Of a DNA stretch of 64,000 bases, positions 34,420 through 44,994 are shown piece by piece (the stretch's first letter is position 1; the number at the start of each line of letters is the position of its first letter). The notes under the pieces were generated by a model. It was not told the origin of the DNA, searched no databases, and worked only from the letters and a program-made list of their open reading frames with translations. The DNA lies in NCBI RefSeq assembly GCF_035917335.1, contig NZ_CP109067.1, positions 6,881,001-6,945,000 on the forward strand, in the 5' to 3' direction. This DNA comes from Micromonospora sp. NBC_01813. Its GTDB lineage: Bacteria > Actinomycetota > Actinomycetes > Mycobacteriales > Micromonosporaceae. Both the position numbers and the translations under genes were made by a program.

Positions 34420-34496
34420 CGCTACCCTCCCCGTTCGACCAGGTCGCAGCGTAGCCGGCGAGATCAACCTGACGCGTGTCTCCTACGCCGGCAGCG

Positions 34497-35309
34497 TCAC
34501 GTCGTACCGTCGGGCACGACACCGGCCGCGAGCAGGTGCGCGCTGGCGGCGAGCAGCGCCGGCTCGCTGCCGTAGACCCGGGCCAGGTCGAGCGCGTCGT
34601 GGAACACGGTCTCCGCGTCGGGGGCACCGACGGCCGCCTCGGCCGCCGTCCAGCCAGGGCCTTCGATCCCCTGTACGGCGACCCCCGCGAGGCCGACGGT
34701 GTGCAACTCGTCGACCAACTCCTCGACCCGGTGGAAGTAGGCCACGGTGAAGCCGATGCGGCCATCGTTGCGTCCGTCGGTGAGCAGTGCGCGGGCTTCC
34801 CGCGCGATCGACTCGCTCCACCGGCGGGTCGCGGCGAAGTGCAGCGGGCCGGCGAATCGGGAGATCGCGGCGGCGACGACCAGGCCGCCGGGCCGGGTCA
34901 CCCGGACCGCCTCGGCCAGCGCGGTCATCCGGTCGCCGCGGTCCACCAGGTGGTAGAGCGGCCCGAGCAGCAGTGTCGCGTCGTAGGCGTCGTCGGGCTC
35001 GGGCAGCGCACGGGCGTCGGCGACGTCGGCGTCGATCGCCGGCACACCGGAGCGGGCCTGCGCCACGTGCGCCGGGACGAGGTCCAGCAGCCTGACCTGG
35101 TGGCCGGCGGCGACAAGATGCCGGGCGTACGCGCCGTCGGCCCCACCGACGTCGAGGATCCGGGCTGGTGCCGCCGGCAGTAACCCGTCGAGCAACTCGC
35201 AGGTCCGCTGCCATTCCAGCCGGCCGCTGGGCCGCGACTGGAGGCGAAGCGCCTCCTGGTGACGCACGGTGTAGTAGTCAACGATGAGGGACGTCGACGA
35301 GTCGGCCAT
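34497..35309 (-). CDS. SAM-dependent methyltransferase
   Basis: The 270-residue protein has ARILDVGGADGAYARHLVAA (motif I, with DVGGADG for the SAM glycine loop), then LLDLVPAHV, DADVADARALP and LLLGPLYHLVDRGDR, where the family often has substrate-contact residues. AVRVTRPGGLVVAAAISRFA is motif III. The start is placed at the ATG at 35309, though two further in-frame ATGs lie just upstream (35318 region). The substrate is unknown. It is 77 bases upstream of the ADP-ribosylglycohydrolase gene on the same strand. Confidence 0.83.
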   Translation of the reverse strand: MADSSTSLIVDYYTVRHQEALRLQSRPSGRLEWQRTCELLDGLLPAAPARILDVGGADGAYARHLVAAGHQVRLLDLVPAHVAQARSGVPAIDADVADARALPEPDDAYDATLLLGPLYHLVDRGDRMTALAEAVRVTRPGGLVVAAAISRFAGPLHFAATRRWSESIAREARALLTDGRNDGRIGFTVAYFHRVEELVDELHTVGLAGVAVQGIEGPGWTAAEAAVGAPDAETVFHDALDLARVYGSEPALLAASAHLLAAGVVPDGTT

Positions 35310-36891
<1,582 letters not shown>

Positions 36892-36924
36892 CCGTGACCA
36901 ACTGACGGGACCATCCCGCACGAC

Positions 36925-36959
36925 GAGCGGGCCGACCCTGCTGGGGGGTCGGCCCGCTC
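36925..36959. terminator. Terminator hairpin after the xylanase gene
   Basis: Fourteen-base perfect arms (GAGCGGGCCGACCC and its complement) surround a 7-base loop, 34 bases after the GH11 stop. It should end the xylanase transcript before the DUF72 gene. Confidence 0.8.
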
Positions 36960-37016
36960 CGCGCGTACCACCCGGTGGTCGTTTCGCCCGGCCGTCGGTT
37001 GGGGACACTGACCCAC

Positions 37017-37937
37017 ATGAGTGTGATTCGGGTGGGTACGTCGTCCTGGGCGGACCAGCGGTTGCTGGCCTCCGGCTGGTATCCCCGGTCCGCCAACACG
37101 CCGGCCGGGCGGCTTGCCCACTACAGCGGACACTTCGACCTGGTGGAGGCGGACACCAGCTTCCACGCCATCCCGGCGGTGGAGACGACCCAGGCGTGGG
37201 CCGACCGCACCCCAGTGCGGTTCACCTTCGACGTGAAGGCGTATGGGCTGCTTACCGGGCATCGGGTGGCGGCGCAGACGCTGCCGGCCGATCTGCGGCC
37301 GGCCGCCGGTGGCCACCTGCGTTGGCGGGACCTCGACCCCGAGGTCCACGACGAACTCTGGGTCCGCTTCCGGGCCGCGCTGGACCCGATCGCGGCCGCC
37401 GGAAAACTCGGTGTGGTGCTGCTGCAGTTGCCGCCGTGGCTGGTGCGCTCCGACGCCGCGACCAGGCGGATCCTTGACGCCGCCGAGCGGTGCCGGCAGC
37501 TTGCCGGCGGCCCGGTGCGGCTCGCCGTCGAGCTGCGGCACAGCTCTTGGTTCGGCGAGCACACCCTGGACACGTTGCGCCTGCTGCAACGGCACGACCT
37601 GTCGTACGTCTGCGTCGACATGCCGCAAGGGCTTGCCTCGTCCGTACCACCCGTGCTGGTGGTGACCGCGGATCCGGCAGTGATCCGGTTCCACGGGCAC
37701 GGTGCGCAGTGGGCGGCCGGCAACAAGCAGGACAAGCCGCAGTACGCGTACCGCGATCGCGAACTTGTCGACTGGGCGCAGCGCCTGCACGCGCTGGCCC
37801 GCGACACCACCGAGCTGCACGCACTGTTCGACAACTGCTGCGGAGACCAGGCGGTGCGCGACGCGGCCCGACTGACCGAACTGCTCGGCGACGGCCAGGC
37901 GAGGACCCCGATACGTCAGATGCGCGTGGTTCGCTAG
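37017..37937 (+). CDS. DUF72 family protein
   Basis: The 306-residue protein begins with the family signature VIRVGTSSWADQRLLASGWY. Further conserved parts are YSGHFDLVEADTSFHAIP, FTFDVKAYGLLTGH, LRHSSWFGEHTL and RFHGHGAQWAA; it ends FDNCCGDQAVRDAARL. DUF72 proteins have a TIM-barrel fold and are widespread, but no reaction is firmly established. I used the ATG at 37017, because an earlier in-frame codon at 36975 lies in the region just after the terminator. It has no functional link to its neighbours that I can see. Confidence 0.88.
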   Translation: MSVIRVGTSSWADQRLLASGWYPRSANTPAGRLAHYSGHFDLVEADTSFHAIPAVETTQAWADRTPVRFTFDVKAYGLLTGHRVAAQTLPADLRPAAGGHLRWRDLDPEVHDELWVRFRAALDPIAAAGKLGVVLLQLPPWLVRSDAATRRILDAAERCRQLAGGPVRLAVELRHSSWFGEHTLDTLRLLQRHDLSYVCVDMPQGLASSVPPVLVVTADPAVIRFHGHGAQWAAGNKQDKPQYAYRDRELVDWAQRLHALARDTTELHALFDNCCGDQAVRDAARLTELLGDGQARTPIRQMRVVR

Positions 37938-37993
37938 GGCGGCCGGCTGTCGTCCGATCCGGCTCAGGTGGTCTGACCAGCGTTGGAGGTCCG

Positions 37994-38383
37994 GTGTCCG
38001 AGAAGGAAATGCCGCAGTACGGTGTGGTGGTCGGCTTCGACCTGACGGTCCCGGACGCCGACCGGGTCCGCGACTTCTACGCCGATGTGCTCGGCTGGCG
38101 GGCCGAGCCGCTCGACATGGGCGGCTACGCCGACTACGTGATGGTCACCGCCGACGGCACACCGGTGGCCGGAGTCTGCCACGCCCGAGGCGCCAACGCC
38201 GATCTTCCGCCGCAGTGGCTGACCTATCTGCGGGTCGTCGACCTCGACGCCAGCATCGACCGGGTGCGCGCGTTGGGCGGCGCGGTGGTCGCCGGGCCGA
38301 AGGGCGACCCACCCGGACCCCGGTACGTGGTGGTCCGCGACCCGGCCGGTGCACACGTCGCCCTGCTGCAGTCCGAGGCCTGA
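37994..38383 (+). CDS. VOC (glyoxalase/bleomycin-resistance) family protein
   Basis: The 129-residue protein starts at a GTG (VSEKEMPQYG). It has the two-module VOC layout: VVGFDLTVPDADRVRDFYAD, then VLGWRA, and later TYLRVVDLDASIDRVRALGG and RDPAGAHVALLQSEA. Metal ligands are only partly kept. VOC proteins include glyoxalases, dioxygenases and drug-binding proteins; which applies here cannot be told. The 58-bp repeat copy B begins six bases after its stop. Confidence 0.82.
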   Translation: MSEKEMPQYGVVVGFDLTVPDADRVRDFYADVLGWRAEPLDMGGYADYVMVTADGTPVAGVCHARGANADLPPQWLTYLRVVDLDASIDRVRALGGAVVAGPKGDPPGPRYVVVRDPAGAHVALLQSEA

Positions 38384-38389
38384 CTCCAG

Positions 38390-38447
38390 CGATCTTGCAC
38401 TTATCGACGGACTAAGCGGACATATCTTCTCGATAAGTGCAAGATCG
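38390..38447. repeat. 58-bp inverted-repeat element, copy B
   Basis: Arms CGATCTTGCACTTATCGA (38390-38407) and its perfect complement (38430-38447) flank a 22-base centre beginning CGGACTAAG. It sits exactly between two convergent genes (VOC stop 38383 and RtcB stop 38465) and could serve both as terminator. Confidence 0.9.
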
Positions 38448-38464
38448 CGGAGACGGTCGGGCGG

Positions 38465-39664
38465 TCAGCCCTTGACGCAGACGACCTGCTTCAGGTGTGC
38501 TACCACCTCGACCAGGTCGGCCTGCTCGGCGATCACCTGATTCAGATCCTTGTACGCCGCCGGGATCTCGTCGACCACGCCGGCGTCCTTGCGGCACTCC
38601 ACCCCGGAGGTCTGCTCGGCGAGATCCGTCACGTTGAACGCCTTGCGCGCCGCGGTCCGCGACATCCGTCGACCCGCGCCATGTGACGCCGAGCAGTACG
38701 CCGTCTCGTTGCCCAGCCCACGCACCACGTAGGAGCCGGTCCCCATCGACCCCGGGATGATGCCCAACTCGCCCCGGCCGGCCCGGATCGCGCCCTTGCG
38801 GGTGACCAGCAGCGGCACCCCGTCGTAGGTCTCCTCGGCCACGTAGTTGTGGTGGCAGGAGATCGGCTCGTCGAAGCGGGCCGCCGGCACCGCGTCGCGC
38901 AGCACCCGGCACAGCAGCGCCAGCATGATCGCCCGGTTGCGGGCCGCGTACTCCTGGGCCCAGGTCAGGTCCCGGCGGTACGCCGCCATCTCCGGGGTGT
39001 CGGCGAGGAACACCGCCAGGTCCCGGTCGGGCAGGCTGGCGTTGTGTGGCAGCTTGCGGGCCGCCGCGATGTGCCGTTCGGCCAGCTCCTTGCCGATGTT
39101 GCGCGAGCCGGAGTGCAGCATCAGCCAGACCTGGCCGGCGTCGGCACCGCCCTGCTCGACGCAGACCTCGACGAAGTGGTTGCCGCCGCCGAGGGTGCCC
39201 AGCTGGCGCTGCGCCCGCGACTCCAACGCACTGACCCCGGAGTGCAGGCCGGTGAAACCGGCCCAGAACCGGGACCAGCCAGCCGTCGGCAGACCGTGCA
39301 CCCGGTGCGGGTCGACCGGGTTGTCGTGGGAGTGGAACCCGACCGGAATCGCGGCCTCGATCGCGGTACGCAGTGCACCGAGGTCGTCGGGCAACTGCGC
39401 ATCGGTCAGGTTGGTCCGCACCGCCGACATGCCGCAGCCGATGTCGACGCCGACTGCGGCCGGTGCCAGCGCCTGACGCATCGCGATCACCGAACCGACG
39501 GTCGCGCCCTTGCCGAAGTGCACGTCCGGCATCACCGCGACGCCGTGCACCCACGGCAGCGCGCCGATGTTGCGCAGCTGCTGGGTGGCCTGCGGCTCGA
39601 TGGTCGACGGGTCGGTCCAGACCTTGACCGGGGCACGGGTTCCGGGCAGCAGGGTGTGACTCAT
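38465..39664 (-). CDS. rtcB: RtcB-type RNA ligase
   Basis: The 399-residue protein starts at an ATG with GGAGAG upstream. It carries RtcB signatures: GVDIGCGMSAVRTNL (Mn ligand Cys), GGGNHFVEV, HSGSRNIGKELAERH, HHNYVAEE, and near the C-terminus YCSASHGAGRRMSRTAAR, whose His is guanylylated. RtcB joins 2',3'-cyclic phosphate or 3'-phosphate RNA ends to 5'-OH ends using GTP, repairing tRNA or rRNA cut by toxins or stress. No archease or RtcA gene is adjacent. Upstream is a 223-base gap with a possible micro-ORF at 39812-39853. Confidence 0.93.
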   Translation of the reverse strand: MSHTLLPGTRAPVKVWTDPSTIEPQATQQLRNIGALPWVHGVAVMPDVHFGKGATVGSVIAMRQALAPAAVGVDIGCGMSAVRTNLTDAQLPDDLGALRTAIEAAIPVGFHSHDNPVDPHRVHGLPTAGWSRFWAGFTGLHSGVSALESRAQRQLGTLGGGNHFVEVCVEQGGADAGQVWLMLHSGSRNIGKELAERHIAAARKLPHNASLPDRDLAVFLADTPEMAAYRRDLTWAQEYAARNRAIMLALLCRVLRDAVPAARFDEPISCHHNYVAEETYDGVPLLVTRKGAIRAGRGELGIIPGSMGTGSYVVRGLGNETAYCSASHGAGRRMSRTAARKAFNVTDLAEQTSGVECRKDAGVVDEIPAAYKDLNQVIAEQADLVEVVAHLKQVVCVKG

Positions 39665-39811
39665 GATGATCTCTCCGATGGAGCACAAAATCTACGATGG
39701 ACAGCAATGGCGACGAAGGTCGACGGTCCCCGGACGACGACGGCAACGACCATCGTCGGACCGGACCGGACCGTCGTGGAGGGGGGGCAGCGGGCAGCGG
39801 GTGGAGCTGAC

Positions 39812-39853
39812 TCAGCCGCGTTGGGCGGCGGCGGGTTTCGCCATCAGTGGCAT
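39812..39853 (-). other. Possible 13-codon leader ORF upstream of rtcB
   Basis: An ATG at 39853 follows GAGGAGCGACCG and encodes MPLMAKPAAAQRG before a TGA. It ends about 150 bases ahead of rtcB on the same strand. The ribosome binding site is good, but so short a frame could be chance. Confidence 0.2.
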
Positions 39854-39887
39854 CGGTCGCTCCTCGGTCGTCGCTGTGCGGTTCACG

Positions 39888-40489
39888 TTAGACGCCGCCG
39901 CGCGGGCACGGCAATCGGATTGCTGCCGGCGAGGCCGACAGTGTCGGCGACGTCGATGGTGTCGGTGCGGGCGCCTCGGGCGCGCCGGGAGGCGCGTAGG
40001 TGACCGTTCGGAGCCGCTGGATCAGCCCGCCCGGCCGCAACCGCAGCGGAGGGTTGCCGGTCGGGTCGAAGGCGAGCGCGGCATCGACCGCATCCGGCAG
40101 CGGGTCGCCGACATCGATCCGGCCGAACGGACGCCAACGGCCGGTGGCGGTGGCCGCTGCCAGGGTCAGGGCGATCGGGCGGCGGGCGGCGATCGTGGCG
40201 AGTTGTTCGGGCGAGCCGCCGAGGCGGCCAGGATTGGCCGGCACCGCCGCCAGGTAGATCCGGTGCCGGCCGTGGCGCAACGACAGGATGCTGCCGTACG
40301 TGGTGGCGAAGTCCCGCCTGGGCATCGGCAGGTGTCGGAGCACCGGTCGTCGGCCGGCACTGGACACCAGCAGGTCGACCGGCCGGTCCGGAGCGTGGAC
40401 GCGGATGGCCAGGCCGAGGCGAACGACCGGCCACGGGGGTGCAGCAACCGCCCACCCCGGGCGCGCGCCAGCCGAGCTCCGAGCGTCAC
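39888..40489 (-). pseudogene. Broken phosphodiesterase-like gene with internal deletion/frameshift
   Basis: Two frames on the minus strand together resemble one protein type I know only loosely, annotated as phosphodiesterase-like in actinomycetes. The first, from GTG 40489, reads LGARLARARGGRLLHPRGRS and then loses sense. The second continues as LGLAIRVHAPDRPVDLLVSS, then RRPVLRHLPMPRRDFATTY, and runs to a TAA at 39888. They join around 40410-40420 and are out of phase. Intact relatives would have some 40 more residues between the two parts. I infer loss of an internal piece with a frameshift, leaving no full-length product. The name is uncertain; the break is clearer. Confidence 0.5.
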
Positions 40490-40561
40490 CCGGTGGGCGT
40501 ACCCAGGTTCGGGGCGATCTACCCGCCGGCGGTGCGGTCGGGCGCGGCGGACTGCCCGGAT

Positions 40562-41224
40562 TCAGGCCGTACGGCGGGCCGGATCGGGGCGGATCAGGAC
40601 CTCGGCGCCGATCGGGGTGAACCCGGCGGCCAGGAACGCGCGTAGCGATCGGGCGTTGCCCGGCGCGACCCCGGCGAACACCGGTGCACCGGCCGGTACG
40701 AGCGCCAACGTGTCGACGAGCAGTGTCCGTCCGGCCCGATCACCCGGCTGGGTCGCCTCGATGCTGATCTCCCGTCGGCCGCCGAGTCCGTCCGCCAGGG
40801 TGACCAGGCCACGTTCGTCGCCGTAGACGGTGACCCGATCGCGCAACCTTCGCGCACGGCGTACCCGTGGGTGCCCCGAGAGGTCGTCGCGTCGAGCGAG
40901 TCGGCCGTCGCCACTGCCGTCGCCAGCGTCACGGCCGTGGGCGACCAGCGTGACGTCGAGGCTGTCGAGCCAGCCCTGCGGGCCGGCCAACCAGCGTAGG
41001 AAATCGGGGGAGTGTGCGCCGCCGAACCCGTCGGGTCCGTGGGCGAGGACCTCGGCCGCCGGTACGGCGGTGGCGACCACCGCGTATCCGGTGAATGCCA
41101 GGACGCACTCCAGCCCGCCGGGCAGCGCCGGCGTGACGGCGACGCTGCCGTCGGCCGGCGGGAATTCGCCGGCGGCGGCCCGGTGCAGCAGCGCGTGGAG
41201 CGGGTGGGCCGGCTGCTGGGTCAC
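40562..41224 (-). CDS. GNAT-like N-acetyltransferase domain protein
   Basis: The 220-residue protein starts at a GTG overlapping the ArsR stop (GTGA at 41221-41224), so it is translated together with the regulator. The C-terminal third has a GNAT-like end: LLVDTLALVPAGAPVFAGVA, then PGNARSLRAFLAAGFTPIGA. The N-terminal part (PGGLECVLAFTGYAVVATAV) is less typical, so acetyl-CoA binding is probable but not certain. The acceptor is unknown. It is probably expressed under control of the ArsR-type repressor. Confidence 0.65.
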   Translation of the reverse strand: MTQQPAHPLHALLHRAAAGEFPPADGSVAVTPALPGGLECVLAFTGYAVVATAVPAAEVLAHGPDGFGGAHSPDFLRWLAGPQGWLDSLDVTLVAHGRDAGDGSGDGRLARRDDLSGHPRVRRARRLRDRVTVYGDERGLVTLADGLGGRREISIEATQPGDRAGRTLLVDTLALVPAGAPVFAGVAPGNARSLRAFLAAGFTPIGAEVLIRPDPARRTA

Positions 41225-41571
41225 CGCTGGTCGGTGCCGTCGTCACGGCGCTGCTCCCGCCGGCCCCGGACGAGCTCGGTGGCGAGGGCGTCGAGCCGCT
41301 GTGTCCAGAAGTGCCGGTAGCGGTCGAGCCATTCGTCGATCTCGCGCAGCGGGGTGGCGTCGACGGCGTAGAGCCGGCGGGTGCCAGCCGCGCGCACGGT
41401 GGTGAATCCGTTGTCCCGCAGCACCCGCAGGTGCTGTGACACCGCCGGTTGGGAGATGCCGAACTCGGCCTGCACCACTGCCCCGATGTCGCCGGCGGAG
41501 TGTTCGCCGTCGGCGAGTAGTTCGAGGATGCGGCGGCGGACCGGGTCACCGAGGACATCGAACGCGTGCAC
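41221..41571 (-). CDS. ArsR-family transcriptional repressor
   Basis: The 116-residue winged-helix protein begins MHAFDVLGDPVRRRILELLA and has SQPAVSQHLRVLRDNGFTTV as its recognition helix. No cysteine cluster for metal sensing is present, so it belongs to the non-metal ArsR group that often pairs with a small effector gene. It overlaps the GNAT-like gene by four bases. An AT-rich stretch just upstream (GTATACGTGTCAGCTTATAT, about 41581-41600) is the likely promoter and operator. Confidence 0.88.
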   Translation of the reverse strand: MHAFDVLGDPVRRRILELLADGEHSAGDIGAVVQAEFGISQPAVSQHLRVLRDNGFTTVRAAGTRRLYAVDATPLREIDEWLDRYRHFWTQRLDALATELVRGRREQRRDDGTDQR

Positions 41572-41763
41572 GGACCAAAGGTATACGTGTCAGCTTATAT
41601 TAACAATCCGGCGGTGGGTCGGCTCGCGCCGGTCGGATCCGTCGCTGCCGTCGTCCGCCGTTGGTCGGCGGCGACGTACGCGCGGGTGGGTGGATCACTC
41701 TGCGTGTCTGAGTGCGGGATGTCGTTACAGGGAAGGCATCCGGAACTTCTTCACGTAACACCA

Positions 41764-41821
41764 TTGACATCTGCACTTCCCCAGCTCTAGCGTCGTCGAA
41801 ACGTTTCGACGAAGCGCTTCG
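41764..41821 (+). promoter_or_regulatory. Promoter and tandem LacI operators of the glycan cluster
   Basis: TTGACA (41764-41769), an 18-base spacer and TAGCGT (41788-41793) form a strong promoter. The palindrome TCGTCGAAACGTTTCGACGA (41793-41812) starts at the last base of the -10 box and covers the expected start point. A second palindrome, CGAAGCGCTTCG (41810-41821), overlaps it. Both have the CG or GC centre usual for LacI-family sites. The first gene, lacI-like, is 42 bases further, so the regulator controls its own operon. Confidence 0.75.
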
Positions 41822-41862
41822 ACCACCCAGAGTGCGTCGGTGCTCAACTGAGCGGAGTGGGG

Positions 41863-42906
41863 ATGAGCTCGTTACGCGACGTAGCCAAGCGGGCGAACGT
41901 TGCCGTCAGCACGGTCTCGGCGGCGCTCAACGGCACCCGTCCGGTCGCCGCCGACACCCGGGTGCGCATCGAGGCGGCCGCCGCCGAACTCGGCTACCGG
42001 CCCAACCTGCTCGCCCGCGGTCTGGTCAGCAAACGCACCCGGATCCTGGCCCTGCTCTACCCGGCCCCCGAGCGCGGCTTCGGGCTGACCGAGATGCAGT
42101 TCGCCACCAGCGCCGCCGAGGCGGCCAGCGCCGCCGGCTACCACCTGCTGCTCTCTCCGGAGAACGCCGACGCGGTCGAGGAACTGCGCTACCTGACCGG
42201 CCTCGGACTGATCGACGGCGTACTGCTGATGGAGGTCCGCCTGGACGACGAGCGGGTCGACTTCCTCACCGAGGCCGGGGTGCCGTTCAGCATGATCGGC
42301 CGGACCCGCGACCCGGCCGCGATCGACCACGCCGACATCGACTTCCGGGCCACCGCCCGCGACGCGGTGGCACACCTGGCCGGGCTCGGCCATCGCGGCT
42401 TCGCCTTCGTCAACCACCCGGCGGACGCCTACGCCGCCCACTACGGACCGACCGTACGCACCGGTGCCGAATTCGCCACGGCCGCCGCCGACGCCGGCCT
42501 GACCTACCTCGACGCCTTCCCGGCCGAGACCGCCGAGCAGGGCCGGCGGGCCTTCGCGCAGCTGGTCACCGCCGACCCGCAGCTGACCGCGATCGCGGTG
42601 ATGAGCGACCACGCCGCGGTCGGGGTGCTGGCCGCGGCGGCCGAGTACGGCTGGCGGGTCCCGCAGGACCTCACGCTGCTGCTGGTGCTCACCGCACGGC
42701 GGGTCGCCGAGATGTTCCACCCGCAGCTGACCACTCTGGAACCGCCGAGCACCGAGCTGGGCCAGCTCGGCGTACGGATGCTGATCGACCGGCTCGCCGC
42801 CGGCCCGGACGCCCCGGCCCGCTCCGAGCTGGTCGCCTGCCGGCTGGTCCCGGGGGACAGCTCCGCCCCGCCGCGCCCCGCTACCGCTGCCTTGGAGGTG
42901 GCCTGA
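41863..42906 (+). CDS. LacI-family repressor of the oligosaccharide cluster
   Basis: The 347-residue regulator has the LacI helix-turn-helix and hinge: SSLRDVAKRANVAVSTVSAA, then ELGYRPNLLARGLVSKRTRI. A periplasmic-binding-protein-like sensor follows, with FVNHPADAYAAHYGPTVRTG and AIAVMSDHAAVGVLAAAAEY. The ATG at 41863 follows GGAG. It heads the cluster and its stop overlaps the GH42 start (TGATG), so regulator and enzyme are made from one message. The inducer is probably an imported oligosaccharide or released sugar. Confidence 0.9.
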   Translation: MSSLRDVAKRANVAVSTVSAALNGTRPVAADTRVRIEAAAAELGYRPNLLARGLVSKRTRILALLYPAPERGFGLTEMQFATSAAEAASAAGYHLLLSPENADAVEELRYLTGLGLIDGVLLMEVRLDDERVDFLTEAGVPFSMIGRTRDPAAIDHADIDFRATARDAVAHLAGLGHRGFAFVNHPADAYAAHYGPTVRTGAEFATAAADAGLTYLDAFPAETAEQGRRAFAQLVTADPQLTAIAVMSDHAAVGVLAAAAEYGWRVPQDLTLLLVLTARRVAEMFHPQLTTLEPPSTELGQLGVRMLIDRLAAGPDAPARSELVACRLVPGDSSAPPRPATAALEVA

Positions 42907-44966
42907 TGACGGGCCTCGGCATGCACACCCTGACCGCCGGGCGCGGCCTGATCTTCGGCGGCGACTACAACCCCGAGCAGTGGCCCGAGGAGGTCTGGGC
43001 GCAGGACGCGGCGCTGATGCGCGCCGCCGGCGTCAACCTGGCCACCGTCGGCGTGTTCAGCTGGGCCCGGATCGAGCCCGAACCGGGGGTACGCGACTTC
43101 GGCTGGCTGGACCGGGTGCTGGAGCTGCTGCACGACGCCGGGGTGGCGGTCGACCTGGCCACGCCGACCGCGTCCCCGCCGCCGTGGCTCGGCCACCGCT
43201 GGCCGCAGACCCTGCCGGTCGACGAATCCGGGCACACCCTCTGGTACGGATCCCGCAACCAGTTCTGCCCCTGCTCGCCGATCTACCGGGAGCGGGCCCT
43301 GGCACTGGTCACCGACCTGGCCGACCGGTACGCCGACCACCCGGCCCTGGCGCTGTGGCACGTCGGCAACGAGTACGGCCAGGTCTGCCACTGCGACGTC
43401 GCGGCGCAGGCGTTCCGCGACTGGCTGCAGGACCGCTACGGCGACCTGGCCGGGCTCAACGAGGCGTGGGGCACCACCTTCTGGAGCCAGCGCTACGGCG
43501 ACTGGGCCGAGATCCTGCCGCCGCGTCGGGCCCCGTACCTGGTGAATCCGACCCAGCGGTTGGACTTCTGGCGGTTCACTTCCGACGCGCTGCGAGCCCA
43601 TTTCCGGGCCGAACGCGACGTGCTGCGCGCCCGTACCCCGCAGATTCCGGTGACGACGAACTTCATGGGCCTGTTCAAGCCGGTCGACTACTGGTCGTGG
43701 GCCGGTGACGAGGACATCGTCGCCAACGACTGGTACCCGGACCCGGCCGACCCGGACTTTCCTGCGCGGGCCGCGTTGACCCACGACCTGATCCGGTCGC
43801 TCGGGGGTGGGCGGCCGTGGCTGCTGCTGGAGTCGGCCACCGGCGCGGTCAACTGGCGGCCCCACAACCTGCCGAAACCCGCCGGGCAGCTGCGGCTGGA
43901 GTCGTTGCAGGCGGTTGCCCGGGGCGCGGACGGCGTCTGCTACTTCCAGTGGCGGGCGTCCCGGTTCGGCGCGGAGCGGTTCCACTCGGCGATGCTGCCG
44001 CACGCCGGCCCGGACACCCGGGCGCACGCCGAGGTCCGGGCGCACGGTGCCGAGCTGCGTCGGCTGGCCCCGGTGGTCGGCGAACGGGTGGCGGCCCAGG
44101 TGGCGCTGCTGCACGACTGGCCGAGCTGGTGGGCGTTGGAGGAGCCGGGCCGCCCCAGCGACCGGATCAACGCCGTCGACCAGCTGTTCGGCTACTACCA
44201 CCCGCTGTGGCGGCGCGGCGTCACCGTCGACCTGGCGCACCCGGAGTCCGACCTGACCGGGTACGCCTGCGTGGTCGCGCCCAACCTGTACCTGATCAGC
44301 GACGCGGCGGCACAGGCGCTCACCCGGTACGTGGCCGGCGGCGGGACGCTGCTGGTCGGCCCGTTCTCCGGGGTGGCCGACCCGAACGGGCACATCCGGA
44401 CCGGCCGCTTCCCGGCCCCGCTGCGCGAGGTGCTGGGCGGTTCCGGTGAGGCGTGGCTGCCGGCCCCGGCCGATCAGCCGGTGCGCTGTCGCTGGGCCGA
44501 CGGGACGCCGTTCACCGCCAGTGTCTGGACGGAGTCGTTGCGGGTCGAGGGCGCCGAGCCGGTGGCGACCTTCGTCGACGGCGACCTGGCCGCAGCGCCG
44601 GCGGTGCTGCGGCACCGCTTCGGTGCCGGCACCGCCTGGTACGTCGCCACCATCGCCGACCCGGCACCGCAGGCCGAGCTGATCGAGCGGGTGCTCGCTG
44701 ACGCCGGAGTCGTCGGCGTGCTGAGCGCAGCCGCCGACACCACAACAGCCGCCGACACCACAGCCGTCGGTGGCGGCCCGCGCGAGTTGCCGCCCGGTGT
44801 CGAGGCGATCCGGCGCGGCCCGCTGCTGTTCCTGCTCAACCACGGTGCCGACCCGGCCCACGTACCCATCCCCGACCCGGCCGAGGACCTGCTCACCAAC
44901 GAGTTGGTCACCGGCCGGCTGACGCTCGCCCCCCGCGCGGTGCTCGCGCTGCGGCCGCGCAGCTGA
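42906..44966 (+). CDS. GH42 beta-galactosidase
   Basis: The 686-residue enzyme begins GLIFGGDYNPEQWPEEVWAQ, the GH42 opening. Glu156 in WHVGNEYGQ is the acid/base and Glu309 in WLLLESATGAVNW is the nucleophile. A Cys-rich FCPCSP and CHCDV pair may bind zinc. The C-terminal half has the GH42 trimerisation and beta domains (LLHDWPSWWALEEPGRPSDR). There is no signal peptide, so it acts in the cytosol on imported sugars, removing terminal beta-galactose. An Ala/Asp/Thr-rich insertion (AADTTTAADTTAVGGG) near the end is low complexity. In this cluster, galactosylated xyloglucan oligosaccharides are a likely substrate. Confidence 0.9.
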   Translation: MTGLGMHTLTAGRGLIFGGDYNPEQWPEEVWAQDAALMRAAGVNLATVGVFSWARIEPEPGVRDFGWLDRVLELLHDAGVAVDLATPTASPPPWLGHRWPQTLPVDESGHTLWYGSRNQFCPCSPIYRERALALVTDLADRYADHPALALWHVGNEYGQVCHCDVAAQAFRDWLQDRYGDLAGLNEAWGTTFWSQRYGDWAEILPPRRAPYLVNPTQRLDFWRFTSDALRAHFRAERDVLRARTPQIPVTTNFMGLFKPVDYWSWAGDEDIVANDWYPDPADPDFPARAALTHDLIRSLGGGRPWLLLESATGAVNWRPHNLPKPAGQLRLESLQAVARGADGVCYFQWRASRFGAERFHSAMLPHAGPDTRAHAEVRAHGAELRRLAPVVGERVAAQVALLHDWPSWWALEEPGRPSDRINAVDQLFGYYHPLWRRGVTVDLAHPESDLTGYACVVAPNLYLISDAAAQALTRYVAGGGTLLVGPFSGVADPNGHIRTGRFPAPLREVLGGSGEAWLPAPADQPVRCRWADGTPFTASVWTESLRVEGAEPVATFVDGDLAAAPAVLRHRFGAGTAWYVATIADPAPQAELIERVLADAGVVGVLSAAADTTTAADTTAVGGGPRELPPGVEAIRRGPLLFLLNHGADPAHVPIPDPAEDLLTNELVTGRLTLAPRAVLALRPRS

Positions 44967-44994
44967 ACACACCCCACCCCTGAAGGAGATTCCG

